DNA of 15,083 bases from contig JBGOUV010000147.1 of the NCBI GenBank assembly GCA_041477815.1, positions 1-15,083 on the forward strand. The letters are read 5' to 3'. The notes beneath the pieces are model-generated. The model saw only the letters and a program-made list of their open reading frames with translations, searched no databases and was not told where the DNA came from. This DNA is from JBGOUV01 sp041477815. Its GTDB lineage: Bacteria; Acidobacteriota; Terriglobia; Bryobacterales; JACQDG01. The stretch's first letter is position 1. Each line of letters begins with the position of its first letter. A program made the position numbers and the translations under genes. Positions 1 through 7,094 of this stretch are shown in pieces.

Positions 1-637
1 ACCGCACCAGCCCAAACCCCGCCGCCACTCCCGTAGCCCCCAGGATCCCCAGCAGAATCGCCCCCCGCACCCGCCCCCCCGTCAGCGCCCGCGTAATCAG
101 CAGGCCGGCCAAGGTAGTCAGGGCCACAGGACTTTTCAGATCCCCCAACTGCACCAAGGTAGCCGGATGCGCGACCACCAACCGGCCATATTGCATCCCG
201 ATCAAGGTAATGAACAGCCCGATCCCAGCCGCAATCCCCGTCTTGAGCGACCCTGGGATCGAGTTGACGATCTTACTCCGCAACCCAAACCCCGCCAGCC
301 CCATAAACACCACACCCGCCAAAAACGTAGCCGCCAGAGCCTGCTGCCAGGTCAACCCATACCCCTTGCACAGCGTGTAGACAAAGAAAAAGTTCTCCCC
401 CATCCCAGGCGCCAGCGCAATCGGATAGTTCGCCAGCACCCCCATCAGAAAGGTAGCCACCGCCGCCGACAAACAGGTAGCCACCATCACCGCCTGAAAA
501 CTCATCCCCGCCTGCTCCAGCACCCCCGGCTGTACAAAGATGATGTAGGACAGCGTAAGGAAGGTAGTGACTCCCCCCACCACCTCCCTCCCCACCGTCG
601 TCTGATTCTCCGCTAACCGAAACCACCGCTCCAGCAT
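1..637 (-). CDS. NCS2/AzgA-type purine permease (partial, N-terminal part)
   Basis: Inner-membrane nucleobase transporter of the NCS2 family, AzgA branch (guanine/hypoxanthine/adenine:proton symport in characterised members). Reading the minus strand from ATG at 637 gives about 212 residues with no stop before the left edge, so the C-terminal half is missing. Visible marks are an N-terminal stretch MLERWFRLAENQTTVGREV leading into a first membrane helix (VVGGVTTFLTLSYIIFVQPG), the family motif ANYPIALAPGMGENFFF at about residues 69-85, and further hydrophobic helices to the edge. AzgA proteins usually read APGMGLNAxF, so the Glu after GMG and the run of Phe differ slightly. The start fits the family N-terminus; I see no clear ribosome site. 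The gene is divergent from the isomerase-like gene at 786, with a palindromic repeat between them. Family assignment is firm; the substrate is not. Confidence 0.88.
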   Translation of the reverse strand, partial: MLERWFRLAENQTTVGREVVGGVTTFLTLSYIIFVQPGVLEQAGMSFQAVMVATCLSAAVATFLMGVLANYPIALAPGMGENFFFVYTLCKGYGLTWQQALAATFLAGVVFMGLAGFGLRSKIVNSIPGSLKTGIAAGIGLFITLIGMQYGRLVVAHPATLVQLGDLKSPVALTTLAGLLITRALTGGRVRGAILLGILGATGVAAGFGLVR

Positions 638-655
638 GACGTTGCCGACCCATCG

Positions 656-729
656 AACCACAGAGGAACACCGATGAACACAGATAGGATCCTGGTTCTA
701 TCCGTGTTCATCGGTGTTCATCTGTGGTT
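656..729. repeat. 74-bp imperfect palindrome between divergent genes
   Basis: Bases 656-690 and 695-729 are inverted copies matching at 31 of 35 positions, with a 4-base loop. The arms begin AACCACAGA and contain GAACACCGATGAACAC. Transcribed either way it would form a long hairpin. Words of the type 'GTGTTCATCGGTGTTCATCTGTGG' split here as GTGTTCATC, GGTGTTCATC and TGTGGTT are familiar to me from short dispersed repeats in many unrelated bacterial genomes, though I cannot cite a name. The element is lower in GC than the flanking genes, which supports a mobile or dispersed origin. It could also act as a bidirectional terminator or barrier between the divergent genes. Confidence 0.75.
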
Positions 730-772
730 GCAAGGGTTTTCAGCCCCCTTCCCTTCCACCTCCCAACTGCGC

Positions 773-778
773 TAAAAC
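773..778 (+). promoter_or_regulatory. Possible -10 box of the isomerase-like gene
   Basis: TAAAAC matches TATAAT at 4 of 6 positions and lies 7 bases before the ATG at 786. No Shine-Dalgarno sequence is present between it and the start, and no convincing -35 is seen. The spacing is the same as at several other genes in this window, which suggests a leaderless transcript. Confidence 0.35.
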
Positions 779-785
779 AAAGTCC

Positions 786-2009
786 ATGAGCGATTCCCAA
801 CGCGCCCTCATCGACCGTCTCACCGCCGCCTGCGGCGGCAGCTACCCGCCCGACGTGCGGCGCAGGTATTTTATCAGCGGTCCCCAATGGGCCGCCGCCT
901 ACCAGGGCCAGGCGCTCTTCCACGCCCCCACCCGCGAGCCCGTATCCTACCAGGAAGTCATCCGCCACTACGCCCGCATCGGCATCCCCTGCTGGGCCAC
1001 CCACGATACCGACGTCATCCCCACCGACACCCTCCTGACCGACGCCCAATGGGCCATCGTAGACGACATCAAGCAGAACCTCGCAGCCCACGGCCTCCGC
1101 TGCTCCATGGTAACGACCGAGACCTTCCACCACGCCGTCTGGGCCGCCAGCGCCGCCGCCGAAGCCCCCGAAGTCCGCGACTACGCCAACCGCCGCCTGG
1201 CCAACACCGTCGACATCGGCCACCGGCTCGGTGCCTCCTACGCCGTCTACTGGCCCGGCTCCCTCGGCTACCTGGTCCAAGGCGCCATAGAAGAGACCGA
1301 CACCCTGCGCTGGTACGCCGAAGGTCTCAACGCCGCCTGCGACCGCGACATAGAAGTGGCCCGCCAGCTCGGCCGTCCCACCCTGAAGCACTGTCTCGAA
1401 GCCAAACCCTTCGAGCCCCAAGCCCAAATCCTGCTCCCCACCTCCGATGCCATGCTCGCCTTCATCGCCAGCGGCCTCCTGACCCACCCGGAAATGGTGG
1501 GACTTAACCCCGAGTACCTCCACGAGCTAATGTGGGGCACGGCCCCCCGCGCCGCCCTCTCGCGCGCCCTGGTCAACGGCAAGCTCTGGCACTTCGACAT
1601 CAACGACGGCTATCCCCTCAAGCACGACGTAGACATAGCGGTCGGCCTCTGCAACCCCCTGGACTGGCTGAACGTCCTGGTCCTCCTCCGCTCCCACAAC
1701 TACCAGGGCCCCTTCAACCTCGACTACAAACCCCCGCGCACTACCTCCAACTACGGCGTCTTCGCCCTCAGCTTCCCCACCGCCGTCGACCGCTTCATCA
1801 CGCTCTGGGAAATGGCCGGCGAAGTCCAATCCGACCCCATCATCGCGGAAGCCACCGCCGCCCTAAGAGCCGGCGGCCACCCGGCCTCGACCAACGTCAA
1901 CGACATCGTAGCCGCCAACAAGGAGCTCCTCACGCTCCACGAGCTCATCGCCCACCGCCTATTCCAGATCCTGGTCGGCCAGCACCGGGGCCGGGTGTAC
2001 TCGCTGTAG
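786..2009 (+). CDS. Xylose isomerase-like TIM-barrel sugar isomerase
   Basis: Predicted cytoplasmic, two-metal aldose-ketose isomerase of 407 residues, resembling the class I (Streptomyces-type, about 390 residues) xylose isomerases. By alignment from memory, the catalytic set is kept in order: THDTDVIP (catalytic His and its Asp), TTETF, VYWPG (active-site Trp), LEAKPFEPQ (metal Glu and catalytic Lys), GLNPEYLHELM (metal Glu and His), HFDIND (metal Asp), KHDVDI (two metal Asp) and LDYKPPR (metal Asp and Lys). The N-terminal region, where known enzymes carry the GLWTVGW Trp, differs (YFISGPQW), so substrate preference may differ. The ATG at 786 is preferred; an in-frame ATG at 714 lies inside the palindromic repeat and would add a tail unlike the family. 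Codons are strongly C-ending. It is divergent from the purine permease; the 38 bases after it lead to hicA. Enzyme class is secure; xylose as the substrate is only inferred. Confidence 0.85.
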   Translation: MSDSQRALIDRLTAACGGSYPPDVRRRYFISGPQWAAAYQGQALFHAPTREPVSYQEVIRHYARIGIPCWATHDTDVIPTDTLLTDAQWAIVDDIKQNLAAHGLRCSMVTTETFHHAVWAASAAAEAPEVRDYANRRLANTVDIGHRLGASYAVYWPGSLGYLVQGAIEETDTLRWYAEGLNAACDRDIEVARQLGRPTLKHCLEAKPFEPQAQILLPTSDAMLAFIASGLLTHPEMVGLNPEYLHELMWGTAPRAALSRALVNGKLWHFDINDGYPLKHDVDIAVGLCNPLDWLNVLVLLRSHNYQGPFNLDYKPPRTTSNYGVFALSFPTAVDRFITLWEMAGEVQSDPIIAEATAALRAGGHPASTNVNDIVAANKELLTLHELIAHRLFQILVGQHRGRVYSL

Positions 2010-2012
2010 CTC

Positions 2013-2041
2013 TTGACGCCCACACATTTCTGTACGAGCAT
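2013..2041 (+). promoter_or_regulatory. Candidate hicAB promoter
   Basis: TTGACG at 2013-2018 matches the -35 consensus at 5 of 6 positions. A 17-base spacer leads to GAGCAT at 2036-2041, a poor -10 (3 of 6). Six bases then separate it from the GTG proposed as the hicA start at 2048. It begins right after the stop of the isomerase-like gene, so hicAB may have its own promoter. Confidence 0.35.
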
Positions 2042-2047
2042 CAAGGT

Positions 2048-2257
2048 GTGAAGGCGGGCGAGTTTCTGCGCCGCGTGAAGGCGTTGGCCCGAAGAAATAG
2101 CGTGTCCTGCTGGTTTACGCCGGCTCACGGTAAGGGCAGGACGTTGTACTACGGCCCGCGGCTCACAACCGTACAGGATCTGAGGCGAGAATTGCCAAAG
2201 GGTACGCTGCACGCGATGTTCCACCAGCTCGGTCTGAAGTTGATGGACATTCAGTAG
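2048..2257 (+). CDS. hicA: HicA-family toxin, probably inactive
   Basis: Small dsRBD-like mRNA interferase family protein of 69 residues; HicA toxins are usually 60-90. The GTG at 2048 gives VKAGEFLRRVKALAR, which fits the family N-terminus (M-K-S/A-x-E-F-I/L). The C-terminal half TTVQDLRRELPKGTL followed by HAMFHQLGLKLMDI is typical of HicA. Active members have a G-S-H loop, in this subfamily usually GKGSHGTLYYG; here it reads GKGRTLYYG, so the catalytic His is absent. Loss of six bases from a codon run like AGC CAC GGG would leave AGG (Arg), which matches what is seen. The gene ends at the TAG that also forms part of the hicB ribosome site, the normal hicA-hicB order. Codon use is less C-ending than in the flanking genes, which hints at transfer. 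Confidence 0.78.
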   Translation: MKAGEFLRRVKALARRNSVSCWFTPAHGKGRTLYYGPRLTTVQDLRRELPKGTLHAMFHQLGLKLMDIQ

Positions 2258-2260
2258 GAG
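2255..2260 (+). promoter_or_regulatory. Ribosome binding site of hicB, overlapping the hicA stop
   Basis: TAGGAG at 2255-2260 includes the hicA stop codon and lies 6 bases before the hicB ATG at 2267. This is one of the few clear Shine-Dalgarno sequences in the window and implies translational coupling of antitoxin to toxin. Confidence 0.7.
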
Positions 2261-2266
2261 CGATCT

Positions 2267-2821
2267 ATGCAAGGCTTGTCTTACCCCGCAACATTGAGGC
2301 CGGAGGATAAGGGCGCTTACACCGTTACGTTTTCCGACCTGCCGGAAGCCATTACCAGTGGCGTCGACCTCCCGGACGCGCTGGAGCAGGCGGCGGACTG
2401 CCTCCAGGAAGCCCTCGCCGGTCGGATCGTTCGCAAGGATCATATCCCGACGCCGTCGAGACTCAAGCGTGGGCAACATCTGGTGCAAGTCGCTCTCTAT
2501 CTGGCCCCCAAACTGGCTCTCTACCTGGCCATGCGGGAACAAGGGATTAGCAAGACGGAGTTGGCCCGGCGCCTGCGGTCGAGCGAAACCGCCGTACGGC
2601 GGATGCTGAACCCGAAGCACGATACCCGACCCGAGACGCTCCAATCCGCCCTGGAGGCCCTAGGTAAGCGCGTCTCGGTGGCCGTGGAGGATGCACGTAG
2701 GATTCAAGGAGCGTTGGCTCAGGCTTTCCGGATCTGTCGCCTTAACGGGGGGAGGCCACCGGACCGCCAACACCCCGCCGCGTGGTCATTGACCATTCCT
2801 ACCGCCTGCATAAAGGCATAG
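2267..2821 (+). CDS. hicB: HicB-family antitoxin with an extended C-terminal tail
   Basis: Antitoxin and autorepressor partner of HicA. The N-terminal domain shows the HicB fold signature: AYTVTFSDLPEAITSG, then DALEQAADCLQEAL (about residues 17-51). The C-terminal part is an HTH of the type found in long HicB proteins: LYLAMREQGISKTELARRL, then SSETAVRRMLNP and LQSALEALGKRVSVAVED, ending near residue 143. Such proteins normally stop there, at about 140 residues. This one continues for about 40 residues without recognisable domain content (AFRICRLNGGRPP onward). That tail is the antisense of the 3' end of tag, so it is probably read-through after loss of the original stop. The ATG at 2267 is fixed by the TAGGAG site. 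Confidence 0.85.
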   Translation: MQGLSYPATLRPEDKGAYTVTFSDLPEAITSGVDLPDALEQAADCLQEALAGRIVRKDHIPTPSRLKRGQHLVQVALYLAPKLALYLAMREQGISKTELARRLRSSETAVRRMLNPKHDTRPETLQSALEALGKRVSVAVEDARRIQGALAQAFRICRLNGGRPPDRQHPAAWSLTIPTACIKA

Positions 2822-3306
2822 CAGATCGTCGACCCCACAAACCGGAACCCCCGCCCCAGCAGATCCTTGCTCAGCGCATCCGACTCCGCCGTCCGGGCCG
2901 GCGCCTCCCGCACCGACTCCCACCGGTTCACTTGCGGCTTGCCTCCCACGAACCGCCACACGTACGCGTCGAAGCTCCCAAACTGCTTCTGCACCTCCAG
3001 GAACGCCCGCGCATTGGACACCGTCGACTCCACCTTCAGCCGGTTCCGCACAATCCCCGGATCCGCCAGCAGCTTCTCAATCCGCCTCCGGTCGAACCGC
3101 GCCACTCGCGCCGGATCGAACCCCGCGAAGACTTCCCTATACCGCTCCCGCTTCTTAAGGATCGTCTCCCAACTGAGCCCCGCCTGCGCCCCCTCCAGAA
3201 TCAGGAACTCGAACAACACGCGGTCGTCGTGGACCGGAACGCCCCACTCCTGGTCGTGATACCGCACCGACAACTCCGTCCGCGCCCACCCGCACCGCTC
3301 CGGCAT
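2719..3306 (-). CDS. tag: DNA-3-methyladenine glycosylase I
   Basis: Base-excision repair enzyme that removes 3-methyladenine from alkylated DNA; HhH-superfamily, cytoplasmic, 195 residues (E. coli Tag has 187). The zinc-binding set is intact: Cys5 (MPERCGW), His17 (RYHDQEWG), and His175 with Cys179 (VNDHAAGC). The catalytic-pocket motif LEGAQAGLSW carries Glu38 and Trp46. DALSKDLLGRGFRFVG and ICYAFMQAVGMVNDH are also typical. The protein should end soon after Cys179. The extra 16 residues (WRSGGLPPLRRQIRKA) come from the stretch shared antisense with hicB. The ATG at 3306 is the only sensible start and gives the canonical N-terminus. A GGGAGG lies 11 bases upstream on the minus strand, rather far for a ribosome site. 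Divergent from the fusion gene with only 5 bases between their ATGs. Confidence 0.95.
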   Translation of the reverse strand: MPERCGWARTELSVRYHDQEWGVPVHDDRVLFEFLILEGAQAGLSWETILKKRERYREVFAGFDPARVARFDRRRIEKLLADPGIVRNRLKVESTVSNARAFLEVQKQFGSFDAYVWRFVGGKPQVNRWESVREAPARTAESDALSKDLLGRGFRFVGSTICYAFMQAVGMVNDHAAGCWRSGGLPPLRRQIRKA

Positions 3307-3310
3307 GCCG

Positions 3311-3318
3311 TATGATAC
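3311..3318. promoter_or_regulatory. Nearly symmetric -10 region shared by two divergent genes
   Basis: The plus strand reads TATGAT at 3311-3316 (5 of 6 to TATAAT), 7 bases before a GTG at 3324 in the fusion gene. The minus strand reads TATCAT from 3317 to 3312, 5 bases before the tag ATG at 3306. Both come from GTATGATAC (3310-3318), which is its own inverse except for the centre. No other promoter-like sequence separates the two genes. Confidence 0.45.
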
Positions 3319-5090
3319 CTCCCGTGACCATTCTAGCCCTCCTGCTCCTGGCCGCCCCCGTCCCGCCGCCCCAGAACCTCGGCGATATCGGCGCCGGCGA
3401 GGGCCCCGTCTACCACCCCGCCGGCTATCTCCTCTTCACCGGACGCAACCGCATCACCCGCCGCGACACCTCCGGGGCCGTCTCCGTCTACCGCGAGAAC
3501 GCCGGCGCCAACGGCCTCCTGTTCGACCACCAGGGACGCCTGGTCGCCTGCGAATCCCGCGACCGCCGCATCGCCCGCACCGAGCCCGATGGCTCCATCA
3601 CCGTCCTCGCCGACCGTTACGAGGGCCACCGCTTCAACTCTCCCAACGACCTCACCATCGACTCCCGCGGCCGCATCTACTTCACCGACCCCCGCTACGG
3701 CCCCCGCGACGACATGGAAATGATAGAAGGCGTCTACCGCATCGACGCTCCCGGCCAGGTCACCCGCGTCCTCGGCAAGGACCTCATCGATCGTCCCAAC
3801 GGCATCCTGGTCTCGCCCGGCGATCGCTACCTCTATGTCGCCGACAACAATAACAACACCATCGGCGGCGCCCGCAAACTCTGGCGCTTCGGCCTCCGCC
3901 CCGACGGCGCGGTCGACCCCCGCAGCCGCAAGCTGATCTTCGACTGGCGCGACGCCCGCGGCCCCGACGGCTTCAAGGTGGACCAGCAAGGCCGCCTCTA
4001 CGTCGCCGCCGGCCTGAACAAGCCCAATCCCCCCTACGAAACCGCCGGCAAGTTCAAAGGCGGCATCTACATCCTCTCCCCGGCCGGCAAACTTCTCGAC
4101 TTCGTCCCCATCCCCAAGGACGAGGTCACCAATTGTGCCTTCGGCGGCCCCGACTGGAAGACTCTCTACATCACCGCCGGTGGTACCCTGTGGAGCCTCC
4201 GCGTCGACACCCCTGGCCGGGCGGCGTACACCCGGGTCGCCCGCCTCCCCATTGTCCTCACCACCGACGCCGGGGCCGACATGGACGACCAGTGGGCCCT
4301 CGCCCACCTCGCCCTCAGCCCCGAGTTCGACCTCCGCGGCGTCGTCACCACCCACGCCGGCGGCAACTCCGCCGAATCCAGCGCCCGCGTCGCCGGCGAG
4401 GTGCTTGCCAACATGCCCCTCCGCTCCCGCCCCCCTGTCCTCCCCGGCTCCAGCACTCCCCTCCGCTCGCGCACCGAACCCCTCCCCAACCCCGGCGTGG
4501 ACTTCCTTCTCCAGGAGTCCCGCCGCCACCCCCGCCTGACGGTACTTGTAATCGGCGCCGCCACCGACGCCGCCTCCGCCCTCCTCCTCGACCCCACCCT
4601 CGCCGCCCGCATCGAGATCGTAGCCATGGGCTTCGACCGCTGGCCCGAAGGCGGCGACCCCTTCAACGTCAAGAACGACCCCCGCGCCTGGCAAGCCCTC
4701 CTCGCCTCCGCCGCCCCTATCACGGTCGGCGACACCACGGTAACCGCCCGCCACCTCCGCATGACCCGAGACCGCGCCCGCGAGCTGTTCGACTCCCGCG
4801 GCTCCCCCGGCCGCTACCTCGCCGCCCTCCTGGTCAACTGGCTCGACCAAAACGCCGCCCTGGTGAAGCGCGTCACCGGCGACCCCAACTGGTGGCCCGT
4901 CTGGGACGAAGTCGCCGTAGCCCACCTCCTAGGCCTGACCAAGACCGAGGTCCATCCCCGCCCCTCCCTCCGCGACAACCTCCAATTCGACCACCCCTCC
5001 ACCTCCTCCCGCATCACCTGGATCACCTCGATCGACGAGGGCCGCCTCTGGTCCGACTTCACCAGCAAGTTAGACCAAGCCTCCAAGTAG
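3312..5090 (+). CDS. SMP-30/gluconolactonase-like propeller fused to a nucleoside hydrolase domain
   Basis: A 592-residue predicted exported two-domain enzyme. After a short hydrophobic N-terminus (TILALLLLAAP, signal-like but without a basic n-region), residues 25-305 form an SMP-30/gluconolactonase/LRE propeller with the metal-ligand motifs GEGPVY (Glu30), NSPNDLTID, RPNGI and YVADNN, and the signature IYFTDPRYG. From about residue 312 a nucleoside hydrolase (IUNH type) domain begins: VLTTDAGADMDDQWAL (Asp319, Asp323, Asp325, Asp326), FNVKNDPRAW (near 451) and VWDEVAVAHLLG (Asp532, where classical enzymes have HD). Only about six residues join the domains. Single-domain versions of each are about 290-310 residues, so both look complete. 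The first ATG (3312) overlaps the likely -10 box, so GTG 3324 may be the true start, removing four residues. Domain calls are firm; substrate and joint role are unknown. Confidence 0.85.
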   Translation: MIPPVTILALLLLAAPVPPPQNLGDIGAGEGPVYHPAGYLLFTGRNRITRRDTSGAVSVYRENAGANGLLFDHQGRLVACESRDRRIARTEPDGSITVLADRYEGHRFNSPNDLTIDSRGRIYFTDPRYGPRDDMEMIEGVYRIDAPGQVTRVLGKDLIDRPNGILVSPGDRYLYVADNNNNTIGGARKLWRFGLRPDGAVDPRSRKLIFDWRDARGPDGFKVDQQGRLYVAAGLNKPNPPYETAGKFKGGIYILSPAGKLLDFVPIPKDEVTNCAFGGPDWKTLYITAGGTLWSLRVDTPGRAAYTRVARLPIVLTTDAGADMDDQWALAHLALSPEFDLRGVVTTHAGGNSAESSARVAGEVLANMPLRSRPPVLPGSSTPLRSRTEPLPNPGVDFLLQESRRHPRLTVLVIGAATDAASALLLDPTLAARIEIVAMGFDRWPEGGDPFNVKNDPRAWQALLASAAPITVGDTTVTARHLRMTRDRARELFDSRGSPGRYLAALLVNWLDQNAALVKRVTGDPNWWPVWDEVAVAHLLGLTKTEVHPRPSLRDNLQFDHPSTSSRITWITSIDEGRLWSDFTSKLDQASK

Positions 5091-5093
5091 CGT

Positions 5094-5114
5094 CCCCCAA
5101 CACCCAACACCCGG
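5094..5114. repeat. Three CACCCNN-type heptamers
   Basis: CCCCCAA, CACCCAA and CACCCGG lie in tandem between the fusion gene and the ArsS operon. The same heptamer family forms a longer array at 10748-10796. The last unit runs into the palindrome at 5113. Confidence 0.6.
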
Positions 5115-5129
5115 CGCTATCATAGCGCC
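5113..5129 (+). promoter_or_regulatory. Perfect 17-bp palindrome abutting a start codon, overlapping a -10 box
   Basis: GGCGCTATCATAGCGCC consists of two perfect 8-bp inverted arms around one central C, and ends directly before the ATG at 5130. It contains TATCAT (5118-5123) six bases before the start, a reasonable -10 for a leaderless transcript. A dimeric repressor bound here would block the promoter. Alternatively the symmetry reflects a bidirectional -10. Confidence 0.55.
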
Positions 5130-5458
5130 ATGCCCGGCTACTACCACCCTGAAGACCTCCCCCGCTTCCCCGACATCGGCCAGGACGCCCCCGAGCTCTG
5201 GAAGAAATTCTCCGACTGGTACAACGCCGTCTTCGCCGAGGGCGCCCTCACCGAGCGAGAGAAGTGTCTCATCGCCCTGGCCGTCGCCCACGCCGTCCAA
5301 TGCCCCTACTGCATCGACGCTTACACCACGGCCTCACTCGAAAAGGGCTCCAACCTCGAGCAGATGACCGAGGCCCTTCACGTCGCCGCCGCCATCCGGG
5401 GCGGCGCCTCGCTCGTCCACGGCTTGCAAATGCGCAACGCCGCCGCTAAGGTAAGCAT

Positions 5459-5462
<4 letters not shown>
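5130..5462 (+). CDS. AhpD-like/carboxymuconolactone decarboxylase family protein, ArsS partner type
   Basis: Protein of 110 residues with the AhpD-like all-helical fold. The redox motif is complete: EKCLIALAVAHAVQCPYC with Cys58 and Cys61, His54 and Glu44. Members of this branch are known to sit next to the radical SAM enzyme ArsS (the next gene here), and in some species carry selenocysteine in the active site; this one has Cys. Its role in arsenosugar metabolism is not established; a thiol-disulfide or peroxidase function is plausible from the CxxC. The ATG at 5130 follows a palindromic promoter-like element. The 3' end overlaps the next start by 4 bases (GTGA), so the two form an operon. 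Confidence 0.88.
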
Positions 5463-6421
<959 letters not shown>

Positions 6422-6423
6422 AC

Positions 6424-6453
6424 TTCACCAACTTCACCAAATGGTGATACAAT
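6424..6453 (+). promoter_or_regulatory. Candidate vapBC promoter
   Basis: TTCACC at 6424-6429 (4 of 6 to the -35 consensus), an 18-base spacer, and TACAAT at 6448-6453 (5 of 6 to the -10). Six bases then lead to the ATG at 6460, so transcription would start at or next to the start codon. It begins right after the arsS stop. Confidence 0.5.
6434..6447. promoter_or_regulatory. Candidate operator within the vapBC promoter
   Basis: TCACCA-AA-TGGTGA is a perfect 6-bp inverted repeat lying in the spacer between the -35 and -10 boxes. A direct repeat of AACTTCACC (6421-6429 and 6430-6438) overlaps it, giving repeated half-sites. VapB-type antitoxins repress their own operon by binding such sites. 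Confidence 0.5.
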
Positions 6454-6459
6454 GGTCCT

Positions 6460-6696
6460 ATGAGGCGGGCCACCATCACCATTTCCGGGGAGCTGGATAC
6501 GGCCCTGCGTGCCTATCTTCACGATCAGGAAGTGTCTCCGGCCTTGACCGCGGTGGTACAGTCTGCCTTACGTGAGTACCTGGCCAGCCGCGGCTATCTG
6601 TCTCCGGCCCGCCCCTTCCGCATCACTCCCGCCCCCCAGGGCAGTGGACGCAAAGACGTCAGCATCCACCACGACCGGTACCTGGTGAGCACATGA
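6460..6696 (+). CDS. vapB: VapB-like ribbon-helix-helix antitoxin
   Basis: Antitoxin of 78 residues. The N-terminus RRATITISGELDTALRAYL has the strand-helix pattern of ribbon-helix-helix DNA-binding antitoxins, followed by the helix LTAVVQSALREYLASRG. The C-terminal 30 residues are basic, with Pro and Gly, consistent with a flexible toxin-binding tail. It overlaps the toxin start by 4 bases (ATGA at 6693-6696), the usual antitoxin-toxin arrangement. ATG 6460 fits both the fold and the promoter; there is no Shine-Dalgarno sequence. Confidence 0.83.
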   Translation: MRRATITISGELDTALRAYLHDQEVSPALTAVVQSALREYLASRGYLSPARPFRITPAPQGSGRKDVSIHHDRYLVST

Positions 6697-7094
6697 AAAG
6701 GTTCATCCTGGCCGATACCGGCCCGCTCTACGCCGCCGCCGATCCTTCCGATCAGCACCACCGCCGCGCCCAGGATGACATCGGCCGCCTCGCCGCCGAG
6801 GGCCTGGCGGTGACGGTCCTGTGGCCCATCTTCCTCGAAACCTACACGCTGGTGCGCCGCCGCCTGGGCCACGGCGCCGCGCAGACGTGGTTGCGCGACC
6901 TGGCCACCTCCGCCCGCCTCCTCACTCCCGGCGATCGCGACTACGCCGAGGCCATGCGCCAGACCGCCGATCACCCCGATCAGACCTTCACCTTGTTCGA
7001 TACCCTGCTCGGTGTCGTCAGCAAGCGCCTGGCCCTCCCGGTATGGTCCTACGACCCGCACTTCAAGGCCCTGCGTGTACCGCTCTGGCGGTGA
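6693..7094 (+). CDS. vapC: VapC-like PIN-domain ribonuclease toxin
   Basis: PIN-domain endoribonuclease of 133 residues, the toxin of a type II module; VapC toxins cleave tRNA or rRNA using Mg2+ held by acidic residues. The acidic set is present: Asp8 (ILADTGPLYA), Glu49 (PIFLETYTL), Asp103 (FTLFDTLLGVVSKRL) and Asp121 (WSYDPHF). Length is typical and nothing suggests inactivation. It starts inside the vapB stop and ends one base before the -10-like box of the next gene. The specific RNA target cannot be read from the sequence. Confidence 0.9.
   Translation: MKRFILADTGPLYAAADPSDQHHRRAQDDIGRLAAEGLAVTVLWPIFLETYTLVRRRLGHGAAQTWLRDLATSARLLTPGDRDYAEAMRQTADHPDQTFTLFDTLLGVVSKRLALPVWSYDPHFKALRVPLWR

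Noticed and set aside
273..671. Minus-strand glycine-rich open frame of 132 codons
   Set aside because: It is an off-frame shadow of the NCS2 permease, which is read in another minus frame and shows clear family motifs.
714..785. In-frame ATG at 714 as start of the isomerase-like gene
   Set aside because: It lies inside the palindromic repeat, has no ribosome site, and adds a Pro/Cys-rich tail not expected in the family.
3333..4925. Long minus-strand open frame (530 codons) opposite the fusion gene
   Set aside because: Gly/Val/Ala/Asp-rich composition typical of the antisense of C-ending codons; no family motif, while the plus strand has two conserved domains.
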